The position numbers were made by a program, and so were the translations under genes. The notes beneath the pieces are model-generated. The model made no database searches. It worked only from the letters and a program-made list of their open reading frames with translations, and was not told where the DNA came from. Positions 23,384 through 33,633 of a DNA stretch of 64,000 bases are shown here, piece after piece (the stretch's first letter is position 1; every line of letters starts with the position of its first letter). The stretch is from Bufo bufo. Its lineage: Eukaryota; Chordata; Amphibia; Anura; Bufonidae. The stretch is taken from positions 784,244,772-784,308,771 of the forward strand of contig NC_053389.1 in assembly GCF_905171765.1 (NCBI RefSeq), read 5' to 3'.

Positions 23384-26300
23384 GTACCCCCCCTTTCACG
23401 AGGGGCCTCCGGACACTCAGGACCAGGTCTCTCCGGATGAGAGGCATGGAAAGTCTGAATTAACCTGTTGGCGTTTACCTCTGACGCTGGAACCCACATT
23501 CTTTCCTCGGGACCGTAACCCCTCCAATGCACCAGATACTGAAGAGAGCGGCGGACCCGACGAGAATCAACAATTCTGGCTATTTGAAACTCCAGATTAC
23601 CATCCACAATAACAGGAGGAGGTGGCAGCGGCGATGGTTCTAGAGGTGGAACATACTTCTTGAGTAACGATTTATGGAAGACGTTATGGATCTTAAAAGT
23701 CTGAGGTAGCTCCAGGCGAAAAGCCACAGGGTTAATGACGGCTACTATTTTATAGGGACCAATGAACCTAGGACCCAGTTTCCAAGAGGGAACCTTCAAC
23801 TTAATATTCCTAGTAGACAACCACACATAGTCATTCACTCCTAGGTCTGGACCTGGCGACCGTTTCTTATCGGCCATGCATTTATATTTACCACTCATCT
23901 TTTTCAAGTTAACTTGCACCTTCTGCCATACCGATGAAAGAGATGAAGAAAACCTTTCCTCTTCGGGAACCCCAGAAGACCCCCCCTCTTTGAAAGTACA
24001 AAATTGGGGATGAAAACCGTATGCACCAAGGAATGGTGACTTGCCAGTGGACTCCTGATAATGATTATTTATGGCAAACTCAGCTAACGGTAAATATGAT
24101 GACCACAACTCTTGGTTTTCAGACACAAAACACCTTAAATATGTTTCTAGGTTTTGGTTGGTACGCTCAGTCTGTCCATTCGACTGAGGATGGAAGGCAG
24201 AGGAAAAGGACAAGTGAACCCCCAAACGGGAACAAAAAGCCTTCCAAAACTTAGAAATAAACTGGGTTCCCCGATCCGAAACCACATCGGAAGGGACCCC
24301 GTGAAGCTTCACGATTTCACTGATAAACACCTGAGCGAGAGTTTTAGCATTAGGAAGTGCGGGTAGCGCAATAAAGTGTACCATTTTGCTAAACCTGTCT
24401 ACTACTACCAAGATAACTGTTTTACCCGCCGACAACGGTAAGTCAGTGATGAAATCCATTGACAGATGTGTCCATGGCCTATTGGGGATGAAAAGTGGCA
24501 ATAAAGACCCTGCTGGACGTGTATGAGAGACTTTCGCGCGTGCACAAGTAGAACAAGTAGACACGAAATCCATTACATCCTGACGCAACCTTGGCCACCA
24601 AAAACGACGAGATAAAAGCTCCAAGGTTGCTTTACTACCCGGGTGTCCAGCAAGTGCCGAATTATGATGTTCTTTTAATAATTCAAGACGCAGGTTTAAC
24701 GGTACAAACAATTTCTCTGAGGGACAAGAGGCCGGGGCGTCCCCCTGAGCCTCTAACACCTTTCCCTCTAGAACAGAGTGTACAGCAGAGACAACCACTC
24801 CTCTTTGTAAAATAGGTACCGGATCACAAACATTACCCCCTCCAGGGAAACTACGAGATAATGCGTCTGCCTTGGTATTTTTTGCCCCAGGACGATAGGT
24901 GATTACAAAGTTAAATCTGGTAAAGAATAGCGACCACCTAGCTTGTCTAGGGGTGAGACGTTTAGCCGATTCTAGGTACAGAAGGTTCTTGTGATCCGTA
25001 ATCACCGTGACGCGGTGGATTGCTCCCTCTAAGAAGTGACGCCACTCTTCAAGCGCCAGTTTAATCGCCAACAGTTCCCTATTTCCAATATCATAATTCC
25101 TCTCCGCAGAAGATAATTTTTTGGAAAAGAAAGCGCAAGGACGCCATTTGCCAGGAGACGGACCCTGAGACAATACAGCTCCCACTCCCACCTCTGACGC
25201 ATCTACCTCGACAATAAAAGGCTGGGAGACATCAGGTTGAATTAGAACAGGTGCCGAAGTAAACCTCTCCTTTAGAGAGGAAAATGCATCTTTAGCGGCG
25301 TCAGACCATTTGGAAAAATCCGTCCCCTTCCTAGTCATGTCGGTAAGGGGTTTAACGATCACTGAATAATTTTTAATGAACTTTCTATAGAAATTAGCGA
25401 AACCCAAAAACCGTTGTAGGGCTTTAAGGTTCTCAGGAAGATCCCAATCTAAAATTGCCTGGACCTTCCCAGGATCCATGCGGAAACCTGAAGCAGATAA
25501 TAGATATCCCAGGAACTGTAATTCCTGAACAGCGAAGACACATTTTTCAATTTTCGCATATAATTTATTCGTCCGTAGGACCTGCAGTACTTGCCTGACA
25601 TGCACCTCATGTGTTTTCAGATCAGCCGAATAAATTAAGATATCATCTAGGTAAATGACTACAAACCTGCCGATGAGATGACTAAAAATATCATTAACGA
25701 AATGTTGGAAGACAGCAGGGGCATTGGTCAGACCGAAAGGCATAACTAGATTTTCATAATGCCCCTCAGGGGTGTTAAAAGCTGTCTTCCACTCATCCCC
25801 TTCCCTGATACGAATCAGATTGTAGGCCCCCCTAAGATCAAGTTTGGAGAACCACTTAGCACCCGCAATCTGATTAAAAAGGTCAGGAATGAGAGGAAGA
25901 GGGTATGGGTCACGGATGGTTATCTGGTTTAACTCACGGAAATCTAAGCAAGGACGCAGGCCCCCATCTTTCTTTTTAACAAAGAAAAACCCTGCAGCCA
26001 CGGGTGAAGAAGAGGGTCTGATGTGTCCCTTAGCCAGACTCTCGGAGATATAATCTTTCATGGCTTGTCTCTCGGGACCCGAAAGATTATACAACCTGGA
26101 TTTGGGTAATTTTGCCCCGGGAATCAGGTTAACCGGGCAATCATAAGGACGATGAGGTGGTAGTTTCCGACAACCCTTTTCAGAAAAAACGTCCTCAAAG
26201 TCCGAAATAAATGTAGGTAGGGAAGCTATGGAGGCGATTAAGCAATTGTTATTTAAGCAATTCCCTCTGCAATGCTCACTCCACTCCAATATCTCCCTGG

Positions 26301-26631
26301 CCTGCCAATCCACCACTGGATTGTGCGCTACCAACCAGGGAAGACCCAATACCACCGGAGAGGGAAGGCCCTCCAGAACGTAACATGCAAGACACTCATT
26401 ATGGTGGTCCCCTACCCGAAGGTGTAAATTACGAACAATGTGGGTGAGGTTTCTCTGAGACAGAGGAGCAGAATCTATAGCGAATACGGGAATAGGTCTC
26501 TGCAGCGTACAGAGAGACAAACCCATAGTGCGGGCAAAATGGGCATCAATCAAGTTTACCCCTGCTCCACTGTCTAGAAAAACAGAAATAGACTCCGTCT
26601 TAACACCAAAAACAATGACCGCTGGTAACAC
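23278..26631 (-). CDS. pol: Gypsy chromovirus pol polyprotein
   Basis: An unbroken 1117-codon frame. The coordinate given is a GTG; the frame stays open upstream and overlaps the end of gag, so translation probably enters by a -1 shift rather than at this codon. Domains in order: aspartic protease (LDSGAGVNLID, near residue 20), reverse transcriptase (VIYLDDILIYS, near 325), RNase H (TDHKNLLYLE, near 550), integrase zinc-binding region (H/H then CSTCARAK, near 690), integrase core (MDFITDLP, SDRGTQF) and a C-terminal chromodomain (YLVHWRGYG, near 1045). The chromodomain places it among chromoviruses, which use it to target chromatin. All catalytic motifs look intact. Confidence 0.93.
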   Translation of the reverse strand: MLPAVIVFGVKTESISVFLDSGAGVNLIDAHFARTMGLSLCTLQRPIPVFAIDSAPLSQRNLTHIVRNLHLRVGDHHNECLACYVLEGLPSPVVLGLPWLVAHNPVVDWQAREILEWSEHCRGNCLNNNCLIASIASLPTFISDFEDVFSEKGCRKLPPHRPYDCPVNLIPGAKLPKSRLYNLSGPERQAMKDYISESLAKGHIRPSSSPVAAGFFFVKKKDGGLRPCLDFRELNQITIRDPYPLPLIPDLFNQIAGAKWFSKLDLRGAYNLIRIREGDEWKTAFNTPEGHYENLVMPFGLTNAPAVFQHFVNDIFSHLIGRFVVIYLDDILIYSADLKTHEVHVRQVLQVLRTNKLYAKIEKCVFAVQELQFLGYLLSASGFRMDPGKVQAILDWDLPENLKALQRFLGFANFYRKFIKNYSVIVKPLTDMTRKGTDFSKWSDAAKDAFSSLKERFTSAPVLIQPDVSQPFIVEVDASEVGVGAVLSQGPSPGKWRPCAFFSKKLSSAERNYDIGNRELLAIKLALEEWRHFLEGAIHRVTVITDHKNLLYLESAKRLTPRQARWSLFFTRFNFVITYRPGAKNTKADALSRSFPGGGNVCDPVPILQRGVVVSAVHSVLEGKVLEAQGDAPASCPSEKLFVPLNLRLELLKEHHNSALAGHPGSKATLELLSRRFWWPRLRQDVMDFVSTCSTCARAKVSHTRPAGSLLPLFIPNRPWTHLSMDFITDLPLSAGKTVILVVVDRFSKMVHFIALPALPNAKTLAQVFISEIVKLHGVPSDVVSDRGTQFISKFWKAFCSRLGVHLSFSSAFHPQSNGQTERTNQNLETYLRCFVSENQELWSSYLPLAEFAINNHYQESTGKSPFLGAYGFHPQFCTFKEGGSSGVPEEERFSSSLSSVWQKVQVNLKKMSGKYKCMADKKRSPGPDLGVNDYVWLSTRNIKLKVPSWKLGPRFIGPYKIVAVINPVAFRLELPQTFKIHNVFHKSLLKKYVPPLEPSPLPPPPVIVDGNLEFQIARIVDSRRVRRSLQYLVHWRGYGPEERMWVPASEVNANRLIQTFHASHPERPGPECPEAPRERGGTVTRVSRATSDSVIPGVRKSQRVAARSISKDHCVS

Positions 26632-26696
26632 AAATTGAGATGTTCGTATGGAGGAAACGTATACCCCCCGGCTGACATCCTCCGCACAGCCCGGGG

Positions 26697-27557
26697 TTAG
26701 TAGTTTTCCGACGGTCTTTTGTTTTTGAGAAAGGAGGGACAGACATTAATGAAATGACCCCTCCCCCCACAGAAAAAACAAGCCCCCCCCCTACGGCAAA
26801 CCTCGGGAGGACGGACCTGACGAGAAGTTCCGCCTAGCTGCATAGGCTCATCTAAGTCAGTACAGGCTGACTGTTGCTTGGGAGAGGTAACCAATTGCTC
26901 CGGAATTTTCGATCTCTCCCTAAGACGTCTATCTATTCTGATAGAGAGGGACATAACAGCATCAAGGGAAAGGGGGGTCTCATACAGCGCCAGTGCATCC
27001 TTAACCCTTTCAGATAACCCAGAGCAGAACTGACTCCTGAGAGCCGGGTCGTTCCACTGAGTATCCGTAGCCCACCTACGGAACTCTGAGCAATATTCCT
27101 CTGCTGACCGATCTCCCTGTAGGAGTCTCCGTAACTTCGACTCAGCCAGGGCGACTCGGTCAGGGTCATTATATATGAGACCCAAAGCCCCAAAAAATCC
27201 CTCCACTGACCGAAGAGCCTGAGAACCAGGGGGTAACGAGAACGCCCAGGATTGCGGATCCCCCTGAAGACGGGAAATGACAATCCCTACCCGCTGTTCT
27301 TCATGACCTGAGGAGTAAGGGCGCAACTTAAAATATAATTTGCAGGCCTCACGGAACGTTGCAAATTTGTCCCTTCCCCCAGAAAATCTGTCGGGAAGAG
27401 CAACCTTGGGTTCAGTGACAACCTGGTTACCCATAGCAACCGCTGGGGGTGCGGTCAGCTGCATTTGCTGCTGTTGTTGGAGAACAGACGCCTTCAATCC
27501 TGCCACCTCCAAAGACAGGCTTTGAAGCTGTTCTGCCAAGGCATAAATAGGATCCAT
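26697..27557 (-). CDS. gag: Gypsy chromovirus gag
   Basis: Minus-strand frame of about 286 codons from MDPIYALAEQLQSL, chosen over an upstream Met in an A/T-rich leader. It encodes the capsid/nucleocapsid protein that packages element RNA. An N-terminal coiled coil with a QQQQQ run leads into a Ty3-type capsid region (LPDRFSGGRDKFATF, YFKLRPYSS, RRWATDTQWND) and one CCHC zinc knuckle (CFFCGGRGHFINVC) near the C-terminus. It stops at 26697 in a frame one base off pol, with pol open across the overlap. That is consistent with -1 frameshifting around the A-rich codons before the stop. Confidence 0.88.
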   Translation of the reverse strand: MDPIYALAEQLQSLSLEVAGLKASVLQQQQQMQLTAPPAVAMGNQVVTEPKVALPDRFSGGRDKFATFREACKLYFKLRPYSSGHEEQRVGIVISRLQGDPQSWAFSLPPGSQALRSVEGFFGALGLIYNDPDRVALAESKLRRLLQGDRSAEEYCSEFRRWATDTQWNDPALRSQFCSGLSERVKDALALYETPLSLDAVMSLSIRIDRRLRERSKIPEQLVTSPKQQSACTDLDEPMQLGGTSRQVRPPEVCRRGGACFFCGGRGHFINVCPSFLKNKRPSENY

Positions 27558-27648
27558 ATTGGATTCTAAGTAGAGAGAGAGAAAAAAAAACAACAATTAA
27601 AAAAAATAATATTTTTTTTTTTCTCAAAAAAGTAAAGGCCAGTTATAA

Positions 27649-28308
27649 TATCACGGTCGGCGTGGCTATCACATACGTGACACAGAGGGAGGGAACGAGG
27701 AAGGCCCTGCCCAAGTGAGAGGGAAGATGGTGACCCCTGACTCACCTGGCGGCTGGCACCTGGCTGCCCTGACGTCCCTAGACAGGTTCCTCACCCGTAC
27801 GCCGATCACGTGCCTAAAGCCCTGGCTTTCCCTGAGCTGAGCCCTAGGTAGTGAACAGGGCGATGGGAACACTAGTCCGCACCACTAACTCTAAGGGAAA
27901 ACACCAAGGGGAGGACAGACAACACAGACTCAACATATAATCCCAGGTGGGCGACAACAGGAGACAACAATAAGCCCAACAGGGATCCGGAGGGAAGCAC
28001 ACAGGAACAACAACCAGGATTAACCACTCCAGTGGGTCAGTATAGATGTCCAGGCAGGAAGCTCTATAACTGGCAACTAGAGAAGTGTGAGGGGAGAATA
28101 TAAGGAGGTAGGGAGTGGCAGACAAGAAACAGCTGAGGAGGAGAAGCTACGGATCCCTGAGAGAGACAAAAAGGATAGCAAGGCAAACACAGAAAACAAT
28201 AACTAAGAAACACTGTGATCTTTAGATATAGAGCGCGCAGCCATCCGCTGCGACTTCCTGACCCCGGGTATAACGGAGTCAGATGTGGCTCTTGATACCC
28301 TCGTGACA
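27649..28308 (-). repeat. 5' LTR of Gypsy element
   Basis: Matches 22724-23383 apart from about eleven substitutions. As the 5' LTR of a minus-strand element it should hold the promoter. No classical TATA stands out at a confident position. Confidence 0.92.
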
Positions 28309-29060
28309 ATAGCGTGCCGTACAGCGTGGTAAAAATTTTTTTTTATTTTTTTTTTATATACTCCAAATTTTATTTATTTTTTATTTAACAAAGCAAGCAT
28401 GGCTCATCAACAGTAAATACGGGTAAGCTGTGACATGGACTAGAAAAGCACCATCAAGACTTTGAAAGCTGCTCCAGATGGGACTGGAGCACAAACCCCT
28501 TTTTTCTTTCTTTCTTTTCTTTTCTTCTTTTTTTTTTTTTCAACATTATTAACCGCCCAAACAGCTCAACCAGACATTTGCCTCACAACCCTACCTAACT
28601 AGGAGCACTTTTGAAAGACTGAAGGTAAAACAAGTGGAAACTAATTCATCAACACCCCCCCCTCCCCCGAGTCCCCTAACCCCGCTGAAATGTGTTACTA
28701 AAACAGAGATACAGACGGAATCGCGCTGACTCCTGCCACCTACGCGCCAGTCACGTGGGAGCTGAGCGGACTGCCGGACTGCCGTTTCGGTGTGGGAATG
28801 CTCCTTCCATACCTTAAAGCCTTAACAGAGCCGACCCCCACCGACCGGACTGATGCGACGATGCTGCGCTAAGAGGCAGCTAAAACTTACCCGCAACACG
28901 GGCAGCCTAGACGCCGACTGAAGTGCCGCGGATCAGGTGACCGGAAGTAAGGAGGAGATCTTCTTGCAGCGCTGAAGTGATGCCCGGCTTCTTTCAGCGC
29001 TGATGACGTCCGTGACCTGTGTGGTAAGCCAGCAGCTAATAGAGGCGGCAGGGCGCCCCT
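28309..29060 (-). mobile_element. DIRS-like element, outer 5' region
   Basis: Sequence continuing from the Gypsy target duplication. It has A/T-rich runs (28330-28560) and then GC-rich sequence up to about 29060. I assign it to the DIRS-like element because the Gypsy interrupts that element's leader, but no terminal repeat could be confirmed. It could partly be flanking DNA. Confidence 0.45.
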
Positions 29061-29896
29061 CTCAAAAATTCAGGCCAATAAATCGGCCTTTATACATAAC
29101 ACACAAACTGTGTATGTTCTTATATACGTTGATGTGAGTATATATGTGTAAATGTGTGTACATACTGTATAGATATCTAGATACTGTATATACCATAGAA
29201 ATACAGTCGAGTCTTGTCCCCCCCCCCCACTAGCTGAAGGCTCGGTAAGGCCTTATTCACATGACCGTATCTGTTTGCGGTCCACAAAACACGGATCCTG
29301 GCCATGAGCATGCCACCTGTTTTTTCCAGTCTAGAGAAAAGAACATGTTCTGTTTTTATAGAGAGACACGGAATAGAAGTACAGATGTGGACAGCTCATG
29401 TTGTGCTGTTGCAGCGGACCGGACCGCATGGGTAGTATGTGAGTGCACGGTGGGCTGATGGGGGTAGTAGTCGTACTCACGTTTTTTCAGCTCCCTGGGT
29501 CGGCATGCAGTGATGAGGAAGACAGCACTGAATCCTCCGGGGCACTCTCTATTGCAGGGAACACCAGCCAGATGGAAGTTGAGGTGCCCTTCATGGTAAT
29601 GGGTATGCTTATGGTGCTTTGGTGGCTGGGCCCCTGTGTTTGTGACGCCAGCACCATGAGGGGCAATTAGGAGATGATGTGGAATAAGGAGACCAAGTTT
29701 CTTAACAGACTCCCAGTACTTTACTGAAGCTGAACCAAAGGTCATCAATGTATGCAAAAGTCATTTACAGCAAGGAAGCTTTTACAGGGATTCAGATTAG
29801 TTCCCAGAAGTTGCATAAGGGGCAGTTTTCTATGACAATCAATCTTTCTCCCTTATTTCTCCAGGCTGGAGGGATGGACTATCTCTACTGTACTGT
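29061..29896. other. Intergenic stretch with repeat fragment
   Basis: 29240-29440 contains a degenerate copy of the 'gcggtccacaaaacacgg' family. 29450-29830 resembles LTR-like sequence ('gtttgtgacgccagcacc') but no ends or target duplication were found. No gene is supported. Confidence 0.4.
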
Positions 29897-30547
29897 TTAA
29901 AGGGATTCTTTCACCTAAAATCACCATTATAGAACACTAACATCAGGATCTCTATTACATTTCCCATATGAGAATGCTACCTTCCATATTGCTGTCCATT
30001 TCCGATTTTCTCAGAAAAACACTTTTATTCAATATGTTAATTCGCTTCTGAAGGTGCCCAGGGGCGGTGTTCATGCGGCCGTTGCCCAGGCCCCTCGTCG
30101 CTTTTCATATGAAACCCCTCCCCTTTCACCCCTCTGGCCCGCCCTAGGTTCTTCTGATTACTTCCTCCTTTTAGAGAAAAATCCAGCGCCAGCACCGTTC
30201 AACAGATTCGCCGCGCCTGCGCACTTCATTCCCTATTATAGGCAGAGGCACAAGGCCGGCTAGATCGGGATGTACGGGCCGGCACGTGCGCATTAAACTC
30301 TCTTGTGCCTCTACCCGTAATGGGGAATGAAGTGCGCAGGCGCGGCAAATCTGTTGAACGGCGCTGGCGCTGAATTTCTCACTAAGAGACCTTCAGAAGC
30401 TAATTAACATATTGAATAAAAGTGTTTTTCTGAGAAAATCGGTGATGGACAGCAATATGGAAGGTAGCATTCTAATATGGGGAATGTAATGGAGATCCTG
30501 ATGTTAGTGTTCTATAATGGCTATTTTAGGTGAAAGACTCCCTTTAA
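29897..30547. mobile_element. TTAA fold-back MITE (T2/piggyBac-like)
   Basis: Starts ttaaagggattctttcacct and ends with the inverse aggtgaaagactccctttaa. The arms extend inward for about 200 bp each ('aacactaacatcaggatctc' facing 'gagatcctgatgttagtgtt'). TTAA at both ends is the duplicated target expected for piggyBac-type elements. Confidence 0.75.
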
Positions 30548-31246
30548 TCATATACTTCTGTATTCTCTCTAGGAATACTATATTCTGACAGATGGACGTT
30601 CTTTCCTTGGTTATGGTGGGCAGCTTGTAGCTTAGAATCTCTCCATCTAATGCAAAGGAGACTAGAGCCTGATAAACGACAGTTACCTTCCTTTGCCAAT
30701 ATTCTCACTCCCTCTCTGAGTTGCCTGGTTCTTCTGTAATCCTTTCCCCTGGTACATGGAACTTACTGGAGTTTTTGTAACTCTCCAAGATGGCTGCTGA
30801 GGTGCAGCTTTGTCCTCAGACATCACACACACTGACCTCCTTCTCCTGTACTGTGTGCAGGGTAGAGTCAGCCCTGGGAGGCTTGTTAGAACCCCCCCCC
30901 CCCTCCCTATGCAACTTTATTGGAACTCATATACAAGCACAATTTACATGAAACACAATCACAGTATTAAGCGGTGTGTTTCAGGACACTGCACTGTCTG
31001 CCCCATTAAAATGAATGTGTCCGCATCCAAGCCGCAAAAAACATGGAATGCATGCAGACCATAAATACTGTCATGTGCATGAGGCCTTATAGAAAGTCTG
31101 TGATCCAGTCTTTGGTTAGTGAGGAGGGACAGTGCAAGGCTGAGTATTTCTTCCTCCTTGCAGCGTCTTAATATCCCGATTCCCACCAATCAAAATTGGC
31201 AGGTCACTATAACATGTAGAAAGTGTTTTTAAAGGAGAGTTACACT
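30548..31246. other. No recognisable gene
   Basis: Unclassified sequence with a C run near 30892 and a partial repeat at about 30940-31090. No supported exon, RNA gene or complete transposon. Confidence 0.4.
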
Positions 31247-31915
31247 TTAAAGGGCTTCTGTCACCCCACTAAAGTCATTATATTTTTTTTTGGCTACTTT
31301 AATTCCTTATACTGCGATATATCAATATATAATGCTCTTACTGATTTTCGTTCTGTCGTTTCTTCAAAAAACAGACTTTTATATAATGTAAATTAGCTCT
31401 CTACCAGCAAGTAGGGCGGCAACTTGCTGGTAGCAGTCGCATCCTCCTTTCATAAAGACGCCCCCTCCTCATGTTGATTGACAGGGCCAGCGAACGCGCT
31501 CGTCCTCTGACTGGCCCTGTCTGCGTTCAAAATTTCTTGACGTCATCGGCGCAGGCGCACTGAGAGGAGGACGCTCGCTCGGCCGCTCCATCCTCAATGC
31601 ACCTGCGCCGATGACGTCACATCTACGCACTGAGGAAAGAGCGGCCGAGCGAGCGTCCTCCTATCAGTGCGCCTGCGCCGACTGAAGACCGGTACGGCGA
31701 AGGCACGAGATTTAAAACGCAGACAGGGCCAGCCAGAGGACGAGCGCGTTCGCTGGCCCTGTCAATCAACATGAGTAGGGGGCGTCATTATGAAAGGAGG
31801 ATGCGGCTGCTACTAGCAAGTTGCCGCCCTACTTGCTGGTAGAGAGGTAATTTACATATAATAAAAGTCAGTTTTTTGAAGAAACTACAGAACGAAAATC
31901 AGTAAGAGCATTATA

Positions 31916-32965
31916 CACTCACCTAAAGAATTATTAGGAACACCTGTTCTATTTCTCATTAATGCAATTATCTAGTCAACCAATCACATGGCAGTTGCTT
32001 CAATGCATTTAGGAGGGTGGTCCTGGTCAAGACAATCTCCTGAACTCCAAACTGAATGTCAGAATGGGAAAGAAAGGTGATTTAAGCAATTTTGAGCGTG
32101 GCATGGTTGTTGGTGCCAGACGGGCCGGTCTGAGTATTTCACAATCTGCTCAGTTACTGGGATTTTCACGCACAACCATTTCTAGGGTTTACAAAGAATG
32201 GTGTGAAAAGGGAAAAACATCCAGTATGCAGCAGTCCTGTGGGCAAAAATGCCTTGTGGATGCTAGAGGTCAGAGGACAATGGGCCGACTGATTCAAGCT
32301 GATAGAAGAACAACGTTGACTGAAATAACCACTCGTTACAACCGAGGTATGCAGCAAAGCATTTGTGAAGCCACAACACGCACAACCTTGAGGCGGATGG
32401 GCTACAACAGCAGAAGACCCCACCGGGTACCACTCATCTCCACTACAAATAGGAAAAAGAGGCTACAATTTGCACGAGCTCACCAAAATTGGACTGTTGA
32501 AGACTGGAAAAATGTTGCCTGGTCTGATGAGTCTCGATTTCTGTTGAGACATTCAAATGGTAGAGTCCAAATTTGGCGTAAACAGAATGAGAACATGTAT
32601 CCATCCTCTGGTGGCTACTTCCAGCAGGATAATGCACCATGTCACAAAGCTCGAATCATTTCAAATTGGTTTCTTGAACATGACAATGAGTTCACTGTAC
32701 TAAAATGGCCCCCACAGTCACCAGATCTCAACCCAATAGAGCATCTTTGGGATGTGGTGGAACGGGAGCTTCGTGCCCTGGATGTGCATCCCTCAAATCT
32801 CCATCAACTGCAAGATGCTATCCTATCAATATGGGCCAACATTTCTAAAGAATGCTATCAGCACCTTGTTGAATCAATGCCACGTAGAATTAAGGCAGTT
32901 CTGAAGGCAAAAGGGGGTCCAACACCGTATTAGTATGGTGTCCCTAATAATTCTTTAGGTGAGTG
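31916..32965 (+). mobile_element. Tc1/mariner transposon, TA target
   Basis: Inverted ends cactcacctaaagaattatt and aataattctttaggtgagtg, each next to TA (31914-31915 and 32966-32967). The 1050-bp element carries one transposase ORF with an internal deletion. It lies in one arm of the palindromic MITE. Confidence 0.92.
32064..32933 (+). CDS. Tc1-type transposase with in-frame internal deletion
   Basis: A 289-codon open frame, where Tc1 transposases are usually about 340 residues. N-terminal paired-like helix-turn-helix DNA-binding domain (LSNFERGMVVGARRAGLSIS through FSRTTISRVYKEW), a second DNA-binding segment with TTRTTLRRMGY, then the DDE catalytic core: first D in WSDESRF (about residue 153), second D in QQDNAPCH (about 189), and E in SPDLNPIEHLWD, 34 residues on (DD34E). 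The spacing between the two aspartates is about 50 residues too short, with the join near NMYPSS/GGYFQQ. The frame is intact, but the lost segment is part of the catalytic fold, so activity is unlikely. Confidence 0.88.
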   Translation: MGKKGDLSNFERGMVVGARRAGLSISQSAQLLGFSRTTISRVYKEWCEKGKTSSMQQSCGQKCLVDARGQRTMGRLIQADRRTTLTEITTRYNRGMQQSICEATTRTTLRRMGYNSRRPHRVPLISTTNRKKRLQFARAHQNWTVEDWKNVAWSDESRFLLRHSNGRVQIWRKQNENMYPSSGGYFQQDNAPCHKARIISNWFLEHDNEFTVLKWPPQSPDLNPIEHLWDVVERELRALDVHPSNLHQLQDAILSIWANISKECYQHLVESMPRRIKAVLKAKGGPTPY

Positions 32966-33097
32966 TATATTGATATATCGCAGTATAAGGAATTTAAGTA
33001 GCCAAACCAAAAAAAAAATTACTTTAGTGGGGTGACAGAAGCCCTTTAAAGGCTATATTTGTTTGTCTTTCCAACCTGCTTCTTGTTTTTTTCAGTT

Positions 33098-33405
33098 AAA
33101 AGGTTTACCTGGGAATTTGATATGGATGGTCTATCCTCAGGATAGGTTATCAGTATCAGATCAGTGGGGATCCGACTCCTGACACCCCTGCTGATCAGGT
33201 GTTTGAAGAGTCCACTGCGCTTACCAAGCACATTGCCATACATTAGACAGCAGCCATGCTTGGTATTGCAGCTCATCTCCTTTCACTTGAATGGGACAGA
33301 TATACAGTGACATCACTGGCCTCCCAACAGTTGATCGGCAGGTGTCCCGGGAGAAGGACGCCAGCTGATCTGATATTGATGACCTATCCTAAAGATAATC
33401 TTATA
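33098..33405. mobile_element. Interspersed palindromic repeat ('gatcagtggggatccgactc' family)
   Basis: Left arm 'ctatcctcaggatagg...gatcagtgggg' faces 'gatctgatattgatgaccta' on the right. Same family as the split copy at 11060-12955 and the copy at 55726-56205. No ORF. Confidence 0.55.
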
Positions 33406-33560
33406 CACCTTGCTGGTACTGTATGTTTGTGCAATATTTATTTTGGGGCCCCATATAAAATTTTGCCCAGGGCCACACTTTGTCTAAAACCGGTCCTGTG
33501 TGTCACTCTTGGTATAGAACACTTAGATGGTTCACTGTATGAGGCTCTTTCTCTATGGCA

Positions 33561-33633
33561 GTTTCTGTAGTGAAGTGGTTATCACGTTTGCCTCACACGC
33601 GAAAGGTCCCTGGCCCGAAACCGGGCAGAAACA
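33561..33633 (+). tRNA. tRNA-Val(CAC)-like gene, possibly a pseudogene
   Basis: A 73-nt cloverleaf. Acceptor arms GTTTCTG and CAGAAAC pair fully; the anticodon loop CTCACAC reads CAC (valine), its stem closing with one G-U. An A-box-like TAGTGAAGTGG is present, with the T-stem as CCTGG/CCGGG and a 3' terminal A. A T5 run near 33651 could terminate Pol III. Against function, the T-loop starts CCCGAAA instead of TTCGAAA, changing the two conserved T54/T55 bases and damaging the B box. Confidence 0.62.

Larger units (their letters stand above)
22724..28308 (-). mobile_element. Near-intact Ty3/Gypsy chromovirus, TSD atagc
   Basis: Two 660-bp LTRs (22724-23383 and 27649-28308) flank gag and pol on the minus strand, with a perfect 5-bp duplication atagc at 22719-22723 and 28309-28313. 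A polypurine tract (AAAGGGGGGGTAC on minus) precedes the 3' LTR. I count about eleven LTR mismatches by eye, near 98 % identity, so this is a fairly young insertion. No envelope ORF. It sits in the 5' leader of the DIRS-like element. Confidence 0.93.
31247..33049. mobile_element. TTAA fold-back element split by a Tc1 insertion
   Basis: Ends ttaaagggcttctgtcaccc and its inverse gggtgacagaagccctttaa. Removing the Tc1 copy leaves about 751 bp that is almost entirely palindromic: 'tcaacatgag' arms, 'gacagggccagcgaacgcgc' facing its inverse, and a GC-rich centre near 31590. Confidence 0.8.

Noticed and set aside
22724..28308. Endogenous retrovirus with envelope
   Set aside because: No ORF after pol; the chromodomain, gag type and 5-bp target duplication fit a Gypsy chromovirus.
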